Shown: positions 8,695-17,016 of the stretch, piece after piece | How the letters are laid out: each line of letters begins with the position of its first letter | Position numbering within the stretch: position 1 is the stretch's first letter | Origin: JAOPZW01 sp963835295 | GTDB taxonomy: Bacteria; Actinomycetota; Thermoleophilia; Solirubrobacterales; Solirubrobacteraceae | Assembly (NCBI GenBank): GCA_963835295.1 | Contig: CAWIEX010000010.1 | Span: 620,001-684,000 of the forward strand | Direction: 5' to 3' | DNA length: 64,000 nt | Notes under the pieces: model-generated | Told to the model about the DNA's origin: nothing | Database searches by the model: none | The model's input: only the letters and a program-made list of their open reading frames with translations | Program-made: the position numbers and the translations under genes

Positions 8695-9443
8695 CGCGGA
8701 GCCTCGCGCGGGTGGCCGAAGTAGGGCGCGCCCTTGAGCTTCAGGCGCACGGCGTTGGCGTAGATGCGCCCCACGACGGCGAGGGTCGGCGCCGGCTGGC
8801 GGCGCAGGACGCGGCGCAGGCCGGGCGCGTCGAGCGGCGCGCGCTCGAGCTCGAGGCTCGCGTCGAAGTGCACCTCGCCGTCCTTGCGGCTGACGATCTC
8901 CACGCTCAGCTGGCGTCCCGGCGGGCTGAGGCACAGCTCGTACTCGTGGTCCATGGCCATGAAGGGGGAGACGTGGAAGACCTTGTCGACGCGCTCGTGC
9001 ACCGCGCCGTCCGCGGCGCGCACGCCCAGGACGTAGGCGTGACGCTCGCCCCACGGGGTGTTCGTCACCTCGGCGACGACGGCCTCCAGCCCGTCGCCCG
9101 CGCGATCGAAGCAGTAGTAGAAGCTCACCGGGTTGAACAGGTGGCCCAGGCAGCGCAGGTTGGTCAGCAGCCGCACCGGCCCGCCCGGGCGCGTGCCGGT
9201 ACGCTCCGCGACCAGCGCGCGGGCGGCGTCGGCCAGCGGGATGTCGGGGTCGCCGAGGTAGTCGCTGCGCCGGAAGCGCACGAGCGCCGGATGCGCCGTC
9301 GACCACAGCCACGCCGGCCCGATGCTCTCGGGGACCGCGTCGAGGTCCAGGTAGGCCATGAAGACGCGGTAGCGGAAGCGGTGCTCGACGGGCTGCAGGC
9401 GACGATGGCCGACCCAGCCCTCGTAGAGCGCGTTCAGGCCCAC
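8691..9443 (-). CDS. DUF1365 domain protein
   Basis: A 250-aa protein matching the DUF1365 family. ALYEGWVGHRRLQPVEHRF opens the domain, and NPVSFYYCFDRAGDG and VDKVFHVSPFM are characteristic. The start is GTG at 9443, chosen because a perfect GGAGG lies a short distance upstream; it overlaps the FAD oxidoreductase gene by 10 bp. The biochemical role of the family is unproven, but it is almost always encoded between a flavin oxidoreductase and a Cfa-like methyltransferase, as here, so it should act in the same acyl-chain modification. Confidence 0.88.
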   Translation of the reverse strand: MGLNALYEGWVGHRRLQPVEHRFRYRVFMAYLDLDAVPESIGPAWLWSTAHPALVRFRRSDYLGDPDIPLADAARALVAERTGTRPGGPVRLLTNLRCLGHLFNPVSFYYCFDRAGDGLEAVVAEVTNTPWGERHAYVLGVRAADGAVHERVDKVFHVSPFMAMDHEYELCLSPPGRQLSVEIVSRKDGEVHFDASLELERAPLDAPGLRRVLRRQPAPTLAVVGRIYANAVRLKLKGAPYFGHPREAPR

Positions 9444-10741
9444 CGGGTCCCCCCTCCTGGCGGCACCGCGCCCTGCGCGGGTGCGAGCGGGGGCGCGGGC
9501 ACCCGCTCGCGCATGCGCGCCACCGCGTCGTGGGCGCTGACCACGCCGTCCTCGTGAAAGCCCCAGTGCCAGTAGGCGCCGCAGTAATGCGTGCGCGACA
9601 CGCCGCTGATCTCCGCGTGGCGACGCTGCGCGCTCATCGCCTCGCGCGTGAAGACGGGGTGCGCGTAGGGGATGACGCGGATGACGTGCTCGGGGGCGAT
9701 CGCCGCCGTGCGGTTCAGCGTTACGCAGAAGGGCCGGTCGGCCTCGAGGGACTGCAGGTGGTTCATGTAATAGGTGACGGCGCAGCGGCCGCGCGGCTCG
9801 GCGAGGAGGTGATAGTTCCACGCCGCCCATGCGGCGCGTCGGCGCGGCAGGAGGGCTCTGTCGGTGTGCAGGACCGCCTCGTTGGGCTGGTAGGCGAAGG
9901 CGCCGAGGATCTCGGCCTCCGCCGCGCTCGGGTCGGTGAGCAGCGCCAGGGCCTGGTCGGCGTGCGCGGCGATCACGACCTCGTCGAACGCCTCGGCGCC
10001 CTCCGCCTCGGGCACGATCTCGACGTGGGTCGGGTGACGGGTGACGGCGGCGATCGGGGTGCGCACGCGAATGCGGTCGGCGAAGGGGGCCGTGAGCGCC
10101 TCGACGTAGCGCGCCGAGCCGCCTGCGATCGTCGACCACTGCGGGCGCCCGGTGAGCGAGAGCATCCCGTGGTGGGCGAAGAAGGCGACCAGGAAGCGGG
10201 CGGGGAAGGACCACATCTGCCCCGGGTCGGCCGACCACACCGCCGCGGCCTGGGGCACGAGCAGGCGCTCGACGAACCAGGGCGAGAAGCCCTCGTCCTC
10301 GAGGAAGGCGCCCAATGAGCGCTCGTCGTCGGCGTCGGCGAGCAGGGCGCGCGCCGCGCGGTTGAAGCTCACGTAGTCGGCCACCATGCGCAGGAAGCGC
10401 GGCCGGGCCAGGTTCGAAGGCTGGGCGACGAGCCCGCGGACACCGCCCGAGGAGTACTCGAAGTCCTCGTCCTGCGCGCTGACCGAAAAGCTCATGTCGG
10501 TGGGCTGGCGCGCGACGCCGAGCTGGTCGAGCAGCGCTTCGAAGCGCGGGTAGTTGCGGTCGTTGAGGACGATGAAGCCGGTGTCGACCTGCCAGGTCGC
10601 CTCCTCGGTCTCCACGCGCACGGTGTTCGCGTGCCCGCCGACGTGATCGCCGGCCTCGTAGACGACGATCTCGTGCTCGGGGTGCAGCAGATGGGCAGCC
10701 GTGAGGCCCGAGATGCCCGTCCCGATGATCGCAATCCTCAC
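9434..10741 (-). CDS. FAD-dependent oxidoreductase (amine-oxidase fold), lipid-operon type
   Basis: A 435-aa flavoprotein. The N-terminal dinucleotide-binding motif is IIGTGISGLTAAHLL, with the FAD-ribose acidic residue in VVYEAGDHVGGHANTV. DTGFIVLNDRNYPRFEALL is typical of the flavin amine oxidase-like proteins found next to DUF1365 and Cfa genes. A related Rhodobacter enzyme is a fatty-acyl desaturase in furan fatty acid synthesis. I infer a similar acyl-chain oxidation that supplies the substrate of the methyltransferase downstream. No signal peptide. Confidence 0.9.
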   Translation of the reverse strand: MRIAIIGTGISGLTAAHLLHPEHEIVVYEAGDHVGGHANTVRVETEEATWQVDTGFIVLNDRNYPRFEALLDQLGVARQPTDMSFSVSAQDEDFEYSSGGVRGLVAQPSNLARPRFLRMVADYVSFNRAARALLADADDERSLGAFLEDEGFSPWFVERLLVPQAAAVWSADPGQMWSFPARFLVAFFAHHGMLSLTGRPQWSTIAGGSARYVEALTAPFADRIRVRTPIAAVTRHPTHVEIVPEAEGAEAFDEVVIAAHADQALALLTDPSAAEAEILGAFAYQPNEAVLHTDRALLPRRRAAWAAWNYHLLAEPRGRCAVTYYMNHLQSLEADRPFCVTLNRTAAIAPEHVIRVIPYAHPVFTREAMSAQRRHAEISGVSRTHYCGAYWHWGFHEDGVVSAHDAVARMRERVPAPPLAPAQGAVPPGGGTRWA

Positions 10742-10775
10742 GACACTGGTGTTCGAACGCCGGTGGCGTTGCGGA

Positions 10776-11138
10776 TCAATCGATGGCGCGCGCCAACCAG
10801 GCGCCGAAGAGGGCGGAGCCGCCCGCGAGCGCGGTCGTGGCGATGCGCCCGTTGCGCGGGATGGCGTCGCCCGCGGCCAGGGTGGCGATGCCGTCGACGG
10901 TGTCGGCCAGGATGCCGCCCGCCAGCCACAGGCGCGGATCGCCGCCGCGCCCTGCCGCCAACGCGAGGCCGGCGCCGATCACGATGTCGCGACCGCCCAG
11001 GCAGCGGGCGAGGACGACGGCCGGCGGGTCCTCGGCCCCGACCCAGGCGCGCGTGATCTGACCAGGCACCGCGAGCATGGCGCCGCCGAAGAGCACGCGT
11101 CCCACGCCGAAGGCTATGGCGAGGCTCGACGGCCGCAT
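10776..11138 (-). CDS. small four-helix membrane protein
   Basis: A 120-aa hydrophobic protein with about four membrane segments (residues 4-26, 40-62, 68-90 and 96-118). No catalytic motif is recognised. It is the first gene of the minus-strand lipid operon, 34 bp upstream of the FAD oxidoreductase, and is divergent from the aldo/keto reductase with a 38-bp gap that must hold both promoters. The function may be membrane-associated support of the lipid pathway, but this rests on position only. Confidence 0.7.
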   Translation of the reverse strand: MRPSSLAIAFGVGRVLFGGAMLAVPGQITRAWVGAEDPPAVVLARCLGGRDIVIGAGLALAAGRGGDPRLWLAGGILADTVDGIATLAAGDAIPRNGRIATTALAGGSALFGAWLARAID

Positions 11139-11176
11139 CGCGCAACCCTAGCGGCGCCGGCTACCGTGAGCGTGCC

Positions 11177-12130
11177 ATGAGGACGCTCGGTGCCACCGGC
11201 CTGCCCGTCAGCGCTCTGGGCCTCGGCCTCGCCGCCCTCGGGCGGCCCGGCTACATCAACCTCGGCCATGCCGGCGACGTCGGCGACACGCACGTCGAGG
11301 CGATGGAGCGCCACGCGCACGAGGTGCTCGACGCGGCCTACGAGGGCGGCGTGCGCTACTTCGACGCGGCGCGCTCCTACGGGCGTGCCGAGGCCTTCCT
11401 CGCCTCGTGGCTGGGGCGCCGCGGCCTGTCGCGCGACGACGTCACGGTCGGCTCGAAGTGGGGCTACACCTACACGGCCGACTGGCGGGTCGACGCCGAC
11501 GAGCACGAGGTCAAGGACCTGTCGGTCAGCACGCTGCGCCGCCAGCTCGGCGAGACGCGCGCGCTCATCGGCGAGCACCTCGCGCTCTACCAGATCCACT
11601 CGGCCACGCTCGAGAGCGGCGTCCTCGACGACGCGGAGGTTCGCGAGGAGCTCGCGCGGCTGCGGGAGGAGGGCGTGCGGGTCGGCTTCACCGCCACCGG
11701 CCCGCGCCAGGCCGCGACGATCGAGCACGCGCTGGAGGTCGGCGGCTTCGACGCCGTGCAGGCGACCTGGAACCTGCACGAGCGCTCGGCCACCGCCGCG
11801 CTCGACGCCGCACACGAGGCTGGGCTCGGCGTGATCGTCAAGGAGGCCCTGGCCAACGGCCGGCTCACCGAGCGTGGCGACGCCGACGAGCGGCTGACCG
11901 CCGCTGCGCGCGAGCGCGGGACGACGCCCGACGCGCTGGCGCTGGCGGCCGTCCTGGCCCAGCCGTGGGCCGGCGTCGTCCTCAGCGGCGCGGCGACCGT
12001 CGACACCCTGCGCAGCAACGTGGCCGCCCTCGAGGCCCAGTGGGACGCCCGGGCCGAGGAGGAGCTGGCGCCGCTGGCCGAGCCCGCCGAGGAGTACTGG
12101 GAGCGGCGCTCAGAGCTGGCCTGGAACTGA
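11177..12130 (+). CDS. aldo/keto reductase
   Basis: A 317-aa AKR-type TIM barrel. The catalytic set is complete: Asp and Tyr in YFDAARSYGRAE, Lys in TVGSKWGYTY and His in LYQIHSATLES. It probably reduces carbonyls with NADPH in the cytoplasm; the substrate is unknown. Its ATG is 38 bp from the divergent membrane-protein gene. The convergent FAD oxidase ends 31 bp beyond its stop. Confidence 0.9.
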   Translation: MRTLGATGLPVSALGLGLAALGRPGYINLGHAGDVGDTHVEAMERHAHEVLDAAYEGGVRYFDAARSYGRAEAFLASWLGRRGLSRDDVTVGSKWGYTYTADWRVDADEHEVKDLSVSTLRRQLGETRALIGEHLALYQIHSATLESGVLDDAEVREELARLREEGVRVGFTATGPRQAATIEHALEVGGFDAVQATWNLHERSATAALDAAHEAGLGVIVKEALANGRLTERGDADERLTAAARERGTTPDALALAAVLAQPWAGVVLSGAATVDTLRSNVAALEAQWDARAEEELAPLAEPAEEYWERRSELAWN

Positions 12131-12161
12131 GCGGCGAGCCGCGCTGCTGTACCGCCCGCGC

Positions 12162-13541
12162 TCAGCTCAGCGGCGTGAGCGACTGCTCGGCGAAGCGCAA
12201 GAGGTTGTCCGGGTCGTACGCCCGCTTGACGCGCAGAAGCCGCTCGTAGTTGGCGCCGTAGTAGGCCTCAGCCCAATTGGCCAGGTCCGGGTCCGGGAAG
12301 TTCGGATAGACACGCCCAGAGCCCCAGGGATGCGCCATGGCCCACGACCGCGCCACCCACTGCCGCCCGGCCGCAGGGGCGTCGGCGTCCGCGACGAGCA
12401 CGTGCTCGACCACGTAGCGCTCGTCGCGATGGGCGAACGCCGTGGCGTCGGCCGGTACGCGGTTGTACGCGCCGCCCATGGGCGTGAAGTTCAGCTCCCG
12501 CGACTCGCCACGGCCCCGCCCCTGGCCGAGCGCGCGCACCAGGGCCGCGATCGTGTCGGCGGGCAGGGGCTGGCGGAAGAACTCCGACTTGGAGAACATC
12601 AGGCGCGGACGGTCGGGCTCGGGCTCCTCGGCCTCGCCGAGGCCCACGAGCGCCTGCTTCACGGCTCGGTAGGGCAGGTGGCGATGCGATGCCGTCTCGG
12701 GGTCGGCTCCGACGTGCGCGACAAGCTGGCCGAGCAGCTCGACGGCGTCCGACTCCAGGCCGAGCATGGCGCCGAACAGGTTGACCACGACGGCGTCGTC
12801 GCCGGCCAGCCGGAGGCTGGCGTTGAGCTCGTCGGGCGCGTCCGGGGCCCAGTGCTGCCACGCCTCGATCACGGCGGCGGCGTCGCCGGCCGGCCAGGTG
12901 AGGTGGAAGGTCGTGGCCGCCGGCGCGGGCACGGTCTCGAAGGCGAGTGACGTGGCGACACCGAACTGGCCCGCGCCCGCGCCGCGCAGGGCCCAGAACA
13001 GGTCCGTGTGGCGCTGCTCGTCGCAGTCGATGACGCGACCGTCGGCCAGCACCACCTCCGCCGCGACCAGCCGATCGCAGGTGAGCCCGTACTTGCGGCC
13101 GAGGATCCCGAGCCCGCCGCCGAGCGTCAGCCCCGCGATGCCGACGGTGGGCCCGCAGCCGGCCGGGATGGTCAGGCCGTTCTCGTCCAGGGCGTCGTAG
13201 AGGTCGGCGAGCCGCGTGCCGGCGCCGACGGTCGCGACTACGCCCGCGACCGAGACAGAGCTCATCGGCGTGACGTCGATCACGATCCCCGGCGTCGATG
13301 AGCGCCCTGCGAAGCAGTGCCCGCCACTGCGCGCCGCCACGTGGACGCCGCAACGGCGCGCGAACGCGAGAGTCTCGGCGACATCGCTCGCGCCCTCGCA
13401 CATCACGACCGCGCTCGGCCGGATGGCATGCCAGCGGGCCATCGCCGGCTTGCGCGCCGACTCGTAGCCCGGTGCGCCTGGCACGAGCACCTCCCCGGCG
13501 ACCCGGCCGGACAGCCCCTCGATCTGCGTACAGCTGCGCAA
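12162..13541 (-). CDS. FAD-binding oxidoreductase of the BBE type, probably bicovalent flavin
   Basis: A 459-aa protein with a PCMH-type FAD domain (GLTLGGGLGILGRKYG) and a C-terminal berberine-bridge segment (YYGANYERLLRVKRAYDPDN). Both residues used for bicovalent flavin attachment are visible: the His in RSGGHCFAG and the Cys in YGLTCDRLV. Such enzymes oxidise sugars or secondary metabolites with O2. No Tat or Sec signal is evident. The gene follows the membrane protein at 13548 with a 6-bp gap, so the two form an operon. Confidence 0.9.
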   Translation of the reverse strand: MRSCTQIEGLSGRVAGEVLVPGAPGYESARKPAMARWHAIRPSAVVMCEGASDVAETLAFARRCGVHVAARSGGHCFAGRSSTPGIVIDVTPMSSVSVAGVVATVGAGTRLADLYDALDENGLTIPAGCGPTVGIAGLTLGGGLGILGRKYGLTCDRLVAAEVVLADGRVIDCDEQRHTDLFWALRGAGAGQFGVATSLAFETVPAPAATTFHLTWPAGDAAAVIEAWQHWAPDAPDELNASLRLAGDDAVVVNLFGAMLGLESDAVELLGQLVAHVGADPETASHRHLPYRAVKQALVGLGEAEEPEPDRPRLMFSKSEFFRQPLPADTIAALVRALGQGRGRGESRELNFTPMGGAYNRVPADATAFAHRDERYVVEHVLVADADAPAAGRQWVARSWAMAHPWGSGRVYPNFPDPDLANWAEAYYGANYERLLRVKRAYDPDNLLRFAEQSLTPLS

Positions 13542-13547
13542 GTCCGG

Positions 13548-14240
13548 CTAGCGGCGCCGCGGGGGCGGGCGGTACTCGGCCGGCTCGTCGAAGGAGAGCT
13601 GGCCGTCGAGCGGGTCGTCCTCGGGCGCGCGCCGGGGGCGGGCGACGACGGTGGGCTCGGTGTCCGGGGCGTCGGGGTTCGCGGCCGGCGGCGGGTCGGC
13701 TGCGGTCGGGGCCGGGACGCTCTCGGCCGGCGGGGGCGGGGCGTCGTCGACCAGCGGCTCGGGGACGTGCGAGGCGCGGATGCGATAGCCCGCGTAGGCG
13801 AGCCAGGCGCCGAGCAGGAAGGCGATGAAGATGCCCCAGTCGACGCCGATCGAGGTCTGGATCAGCCCTTCGTGGCGGCCGTTGGGCTTGTCGAGCTGGC
13901 GGTAGAAGATCAGGAACATGACCCACAGCCCAGCGGCCATGATCACGGTGCCGTCGCCCCCGGGCAGGTGGAAGGCTTTGCGCTCGGCGCGCGCCCACAG
14001 CAGGACGAGCACCCCGGCGACGACGACGAAGATGGCCGCCTCGATGAACGAGTAGACGCCGAACGCGCTCTTGGAGTCGTCGATCGACTGCAGGCTCTTG
14101 CCCACCAGCGCGTTGCCGGTCTCGTGGTACCACGGCAGGAGCATCGAGAGCAGCAGGGCGAACGCAGCGATGGCGGCGCGGCGCTGCTCGCTGCTGAGCG
14201 CGCGCCAGTTGCGCCCGATGCGCGACAGCGCGCCGGTCAT
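13548..14240 (-). CDS. membrane protein with acidic, proline-rich C-terminal tail
   Basis: A 230-aa protein with four predicted membrane helices (about residues 22-38, 64-84, 98-114 and 132-150). It ends in a long Pro/Ala/Asp-rich tail (from about 160) and a basic RPPPRRR terminus. The function is unknown. It is the first gene of a two-gene unit with the FAD oxidase and is divergent from the penicillin-binding protein gene, with which it shares an intergenic region of about 100 bp. Confidence 0.75.
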   Translation of the reverse strand: MTGALSRIGRNWRALSSEQRRAAIAAFALLLSMLLPWYHETGNALVGKSLQSIDDSKSAFGVYSFIEAAIFVVVAGVLVLLWARAERKAFHLPGGDGTVIMAAGLWVMFLIFYRQLDKPNGRHEGLIQTSIGVDWGIFIAFLLGAWLAYAGYRIRASHVPEPLVDDAPPPPAESVPAPTAADPPPAANPDAPDTEPTVVARPRRAPEDDPLDGQLSFDEPAEYRPPPRRR

Positions 14241-14344
14241 GCGGCGACCCGGCCGGCCCAGCCGGCGGGGATCGAGGTGTGCGGCGCCATTCCTGTGGCC
14301 ATTGTATGCGGCCCCGGTACGGATACCCCCCGGAGTCGAGGGGA

Positions 14345-16276
14345 TTGCTGGACACGGCGGCGGCGACGCGCTTCCCTGCCCTCGTGCCCCGGTCCAATCC
14401 CGCTGTCGCGCGCGCCCTGGCGCTCGGCGCGCTGGTGTTGGTCGCCGTCGCGGCGGTCGTCATCCTCTTCGTCCGCGGCTCGGCGCCGCCGGGGCCGAGC
14501 GAGGCGCTCGACCCCTTCGTGGCCGCCTGGTCGCGCGGCGACGATCGCGGCGCGGCGGCTCTCACCAGCGATCCGGCGGCCGCCGCCGCGGCGCTGACGG
14601 CCAACCGCCGCGGGCTCGACGGAGCCCGCGTGCAGGCCAGCACGCAGGACGTCGCGAAGCAGGGCGATACCGCGCGAGCGATGCTGAGGCTGAGCTGGAA
14701 GGTGCCCGTGATCGGCGTCTGGTCCTATCGCACGCGGGTCGCGCTCGAGCGCAGCGGCGGGCACTGGAAGATCGTCTGGGCACCGACCGTCGTCCACCCG
14801 CGCCTGAGCGCCGGGCGGCGCCTGGGGACGGTCCGCGACGCCGACGCGCGGGCGCCTATCGTCGACCGGCAGGGCCGGCCGCTCGTCACCGCCCGCCACG
14901 TCGTGCGGATCGGCCTCGATCGCGCCACGGTCAAGGACGTCGACGCGAGCGCCGCCGCGCTGGCGGGCGTCCTGCACGTCGACGCCAACGCCCTCGCGAG
15001 CGCCGCCAAGCGCGCGGGCCCCAAGCAGTTCGTCGAGGCGGTCACCCTGCGCGCGTCCGACTACACGTCCACGCTGGGCCAGCAGGTCGAGGCGATCCAG
15101 GGCGCGCAGGCCGTGCCGAGCACCCAGCAGCTGGCGCCGAGCAAGTCGTTCGCACGCGCGCTGCTGGGCACCGTCGGCCCGGCCACCGCCGAGCAGATCC
15201 AGCGCGCGAAGGGCAAGGTCGGCGTCGGTGACGACGTCGGCCAGTTCGGCCTCGAGGCGCGCTACCAGGACCAGCTGGCCGGGACGCCCACGCGCCGCAT
15301 CGTCATCCGCTCGCGCTCGGGCGCGCCCGTCGCCACCCTGCTCAGCCGCCCCGGGCGCAAGGGGCGCGAGCTGCGCACGACGCTCGACCGCCCCGTGCAG
15401 GCGGCGGCCGAGTCGGCCCTCGGCGCGACCGCGCAAAAGTCTGCGGTCGTCGCCGTGCAGCCGTCGACGGGCGACGTCCTGGCCGTCGCCAACCGGCCCA
15501 CCGACGCGGCCTACGACCGCGCGATCGACGGCCGCTACGCCCCCGGCTCGACGTTCAAGGTCGTCACCACTGCCGCGCTCCTGCGCGCGGGCCTCGAGAC
15601 GACCGACACCGTCGACTGCCCGAAGACCATCACCGTCGAGGGTAAGGTGTTCAAGAACTTCGAGGGCGAGGCGGCCGGCGCGGTGCCCTTCGCCCGCGAC
15701 TTCGCGCAGTCGTGCAACACCGCCTTCGTCTCGCTCGCCAAGCGCCTGGCCCCCGACGCGCTCACGCGCACCGCGCGCGACTTCGGCCTCGGGCGCACGG
15801 GCGCCAGCCAGGTGCCGGCCGGCCGCGACGCGGTGGAGCGCGCGGCGACGATGATCGGCCAGGACCGCATCGTCGCCAGCCCGCTGGCCATGGCCGGCGT
15901 CGCGGCGACCGTCGCCGACGGGCGCTGGCGCGCGCCGCGCCTGGTGGCCACGGACAAGCACCAGGCCGGCCCGGCGCTCGACCAGGGCGAGCTCTCGACC
16001 CTGCGCACGCTCATGCGCAGCGTGGTGACCTCGGGCACCGGCACGGCGCTCGCAGCGGTCCCCGGGGAGGTCGCCGGCAAGAGCGGGACGGCCGAGTACG
16101 GCGGTGGCGACCCGCCGCCGACGCACGCCTGGTTCATCGCCTTCCGCGGGGACCTCGCCGTCGCCGTCCTCGTCGAGAACGGGCGCTCGGGAGGCTCGGT
16201 CGCGGCGCCGATCGCAGCGCGCTTCTACCAGGCGCTGGGCACGGCGCAGACGACGGCGACGGCCCCGCCGCCGTAG
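14345..16276 (+). CDS. class B penicillin-binding protein (MecA_N / transpeptidase)
   Basis: About 643 aa: one N-terminal membrane anchor, an NTF2-like MecA_N domain (about 52-153), a PBP dimerisation region, and a transpeptidase domain with the active-site Ser402 in GSTFK (Lys405), SCN (456-458) and KSGT (579-582). It crosslinks peptidoglycan outside the membrane. The start is TTG at 14345 because GGAG lies nine bases upstream; GTG at 14384 would also give an intact membrane anchor. All three active-site motifs are intact. The cupin gene is convergent, ending 4 bp away. Confidence 0.9.
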   Translation: MLDTAAATRFPALVPRSNPAVARALALGALVLVAVAAVVILFVRGSAPPGPSEALDPFVAAWSRGDDRGAAALTSDPAAAAAALTANRRGLDGARVQASTQDVAKQGDTARAMLRLSWKVPVIGVWSYRTRVALERSGGHWKIVWAPTVVHPRLSAGRRLGTVRDADARAPIVDRQGRPLVTARHVVRIGLDRATVKDVDASAAALAGVLHVDANALASAAKRAGPKQFVEAVTLRASDYTSTLGQQVEAIQGAQAVPSTQQLAPSKSFARALLGTVGPATAEQIQRAKGKVGVGDDVGQFGLEARYQDQLAGTPTRRIVIRSRSGAPVATLLSRPGRKGRELRTTLDRPVQAAAESALGATAQKSAVVAVQPSTGDVLAVANRPTDAAYDRAIDGRYAPGSTFKVVTTAALLRAGLETTDTVDCPKTITVEGKVFKNFEGEAAGAVPFARDFAQSCNTAFVSLAKRLAPDALTRTARDFGLGRTGASQVPAGRDAVERAATMIGQDRIVASPLAMAGVAATVADGRWRAPRLVATDKHQAGPALDQGELSTLRTLMRSVVTSGTGTALAAVPGEVAGKSGTAEYGGGDPPPTHAWFIAFRGDLAVAVLVENGRSGGSVAAPIAARFYQALGTAQTTATAPPP

Positions 16277-16279
16277 GCC

Positions 16280-16672
16280 CTATTGATCGGTCCAGGGGTC
16301 CTGCACCGGCTCGCCGTCCCCGGGGTGGTGCACCCCGATGGCGAGGAACTGCAAGCCGTCCGGCCCGGCCTCGAAGGCCCGCGCCGTCGCGGGCGCGACG
16401 CGGATGCAGTCCAGCGGGCCGACGTCGAGCAGCTCGCCGTCGAGCTTGACCCGGCCGCTGCCGCCGAGCACGACATAGATCTCCTCGGCGTCGGTATGGC
16501 GATGCGTGAACGGGCTGCGCTTGCCGGGCAGCAGCCGAAAGAGGCTGACGCCGGTGCGCTCGGCGCCCAGGGCGGTGCGCGCCACCCGCGCCTCCCAGCG
16601 GTCGCCGAAGCCGTTGCCCGGGGCCGCATCCTCGACCGCGTCGAGGTTGAGCTTGGTGAAGGCTTCAGACAT
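16280..16672 (-). CDS. cupin-domain protein
   Basis: A 130-aa single cupin. Motif 1 is HRHTDAEEIYVVLGGSGRV with metal-ligand histidines and glutamate, and motif 2 is near FLAIGVHHPGDG. The role could be metal-dependent enzyme or ligand-binding sensor. It lies 29 bp downstream of the small helical gene at 16702 on the same strand, so it may be the last gene of the ArsA-like unit. Confidence 0.85.
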   Translation of the reverse strand: MSEAFTKLNLDAVEDAAPGNGFGDRWEARVARTALGAERTGVSLFRLLPGKRSPFTHRHTDAEEIYVVLGGSGRVKLDGELLDVGPLDCIRVAPATARAFEAGPDGLQFLAIGVHHPGDGEPVQDPWTDQ

Positions 16673-16701
16673 GAGGCTCCGTCGGTCCTGATGGCACCGC
16701 G

Positions 16702-17016
16702 CTAGGCGATCGGGATGTCCTGCACCTCGACTGGGGCGGGGCGCGGCGCGTCGAGGCGGTCGACCCAGTAGTCGATGAGGGCGCGCAGCAGGAGCAGGAC
16801 GTGGCGGATGACCTCCGAGACCTGCTGCTGGAGCTCGGGCGGCACGAGCTCGCGCAGCGCGCGCAAGAGCGCCACCAGCGCGTCGAGCTCGTCGCGGGCC
16901 TCGGGCCGGGGCAGCTCGCGGGCGTGCTCGCGGGCCTCGCCCGCCAGGCGCTCGGCGGCCGCCTGCGCGGCCTGGACGCGCTCGCGCAGCTCGGAGAGCG
17001 GGTCAGTCGGGGCCAT
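16702..17016 (-). CDS. small all-helical protein linked to an ArsA/Get3-like ATPase
   Basis: A 104-aa protein, almost wholly alpha-helical. It is charged at the N-terminal side (ELRERVQAAQAAAERLAGEA) and amphipathic to hydrophobic later (VIRHVLLLLRALIDYWVDRL). The start overlaps the end of the ATPase gene by 14 bp, which argues for tight co-expression. It could be a client, adaptor or regulator of the ATPase. No known domain is recognised. Confidence 0.7.
   Translation of the reverse strand: MAPTDPLSELRERVQAAQAAAERLAGEAREHARELPRPEARDELDALVALLRALRELVPPELQQQVSEVIRHVLLLLRALIDYWVDRLDAPRPAPVEVQDIPIA

Noticed and set aside
12268..14643. Long minus-strand open frame across the FAD oxidase and membrane protein genes
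   Set aside because: Arg/Ala-rich translation without domain features; the two real genes in other frames explain the sequence.
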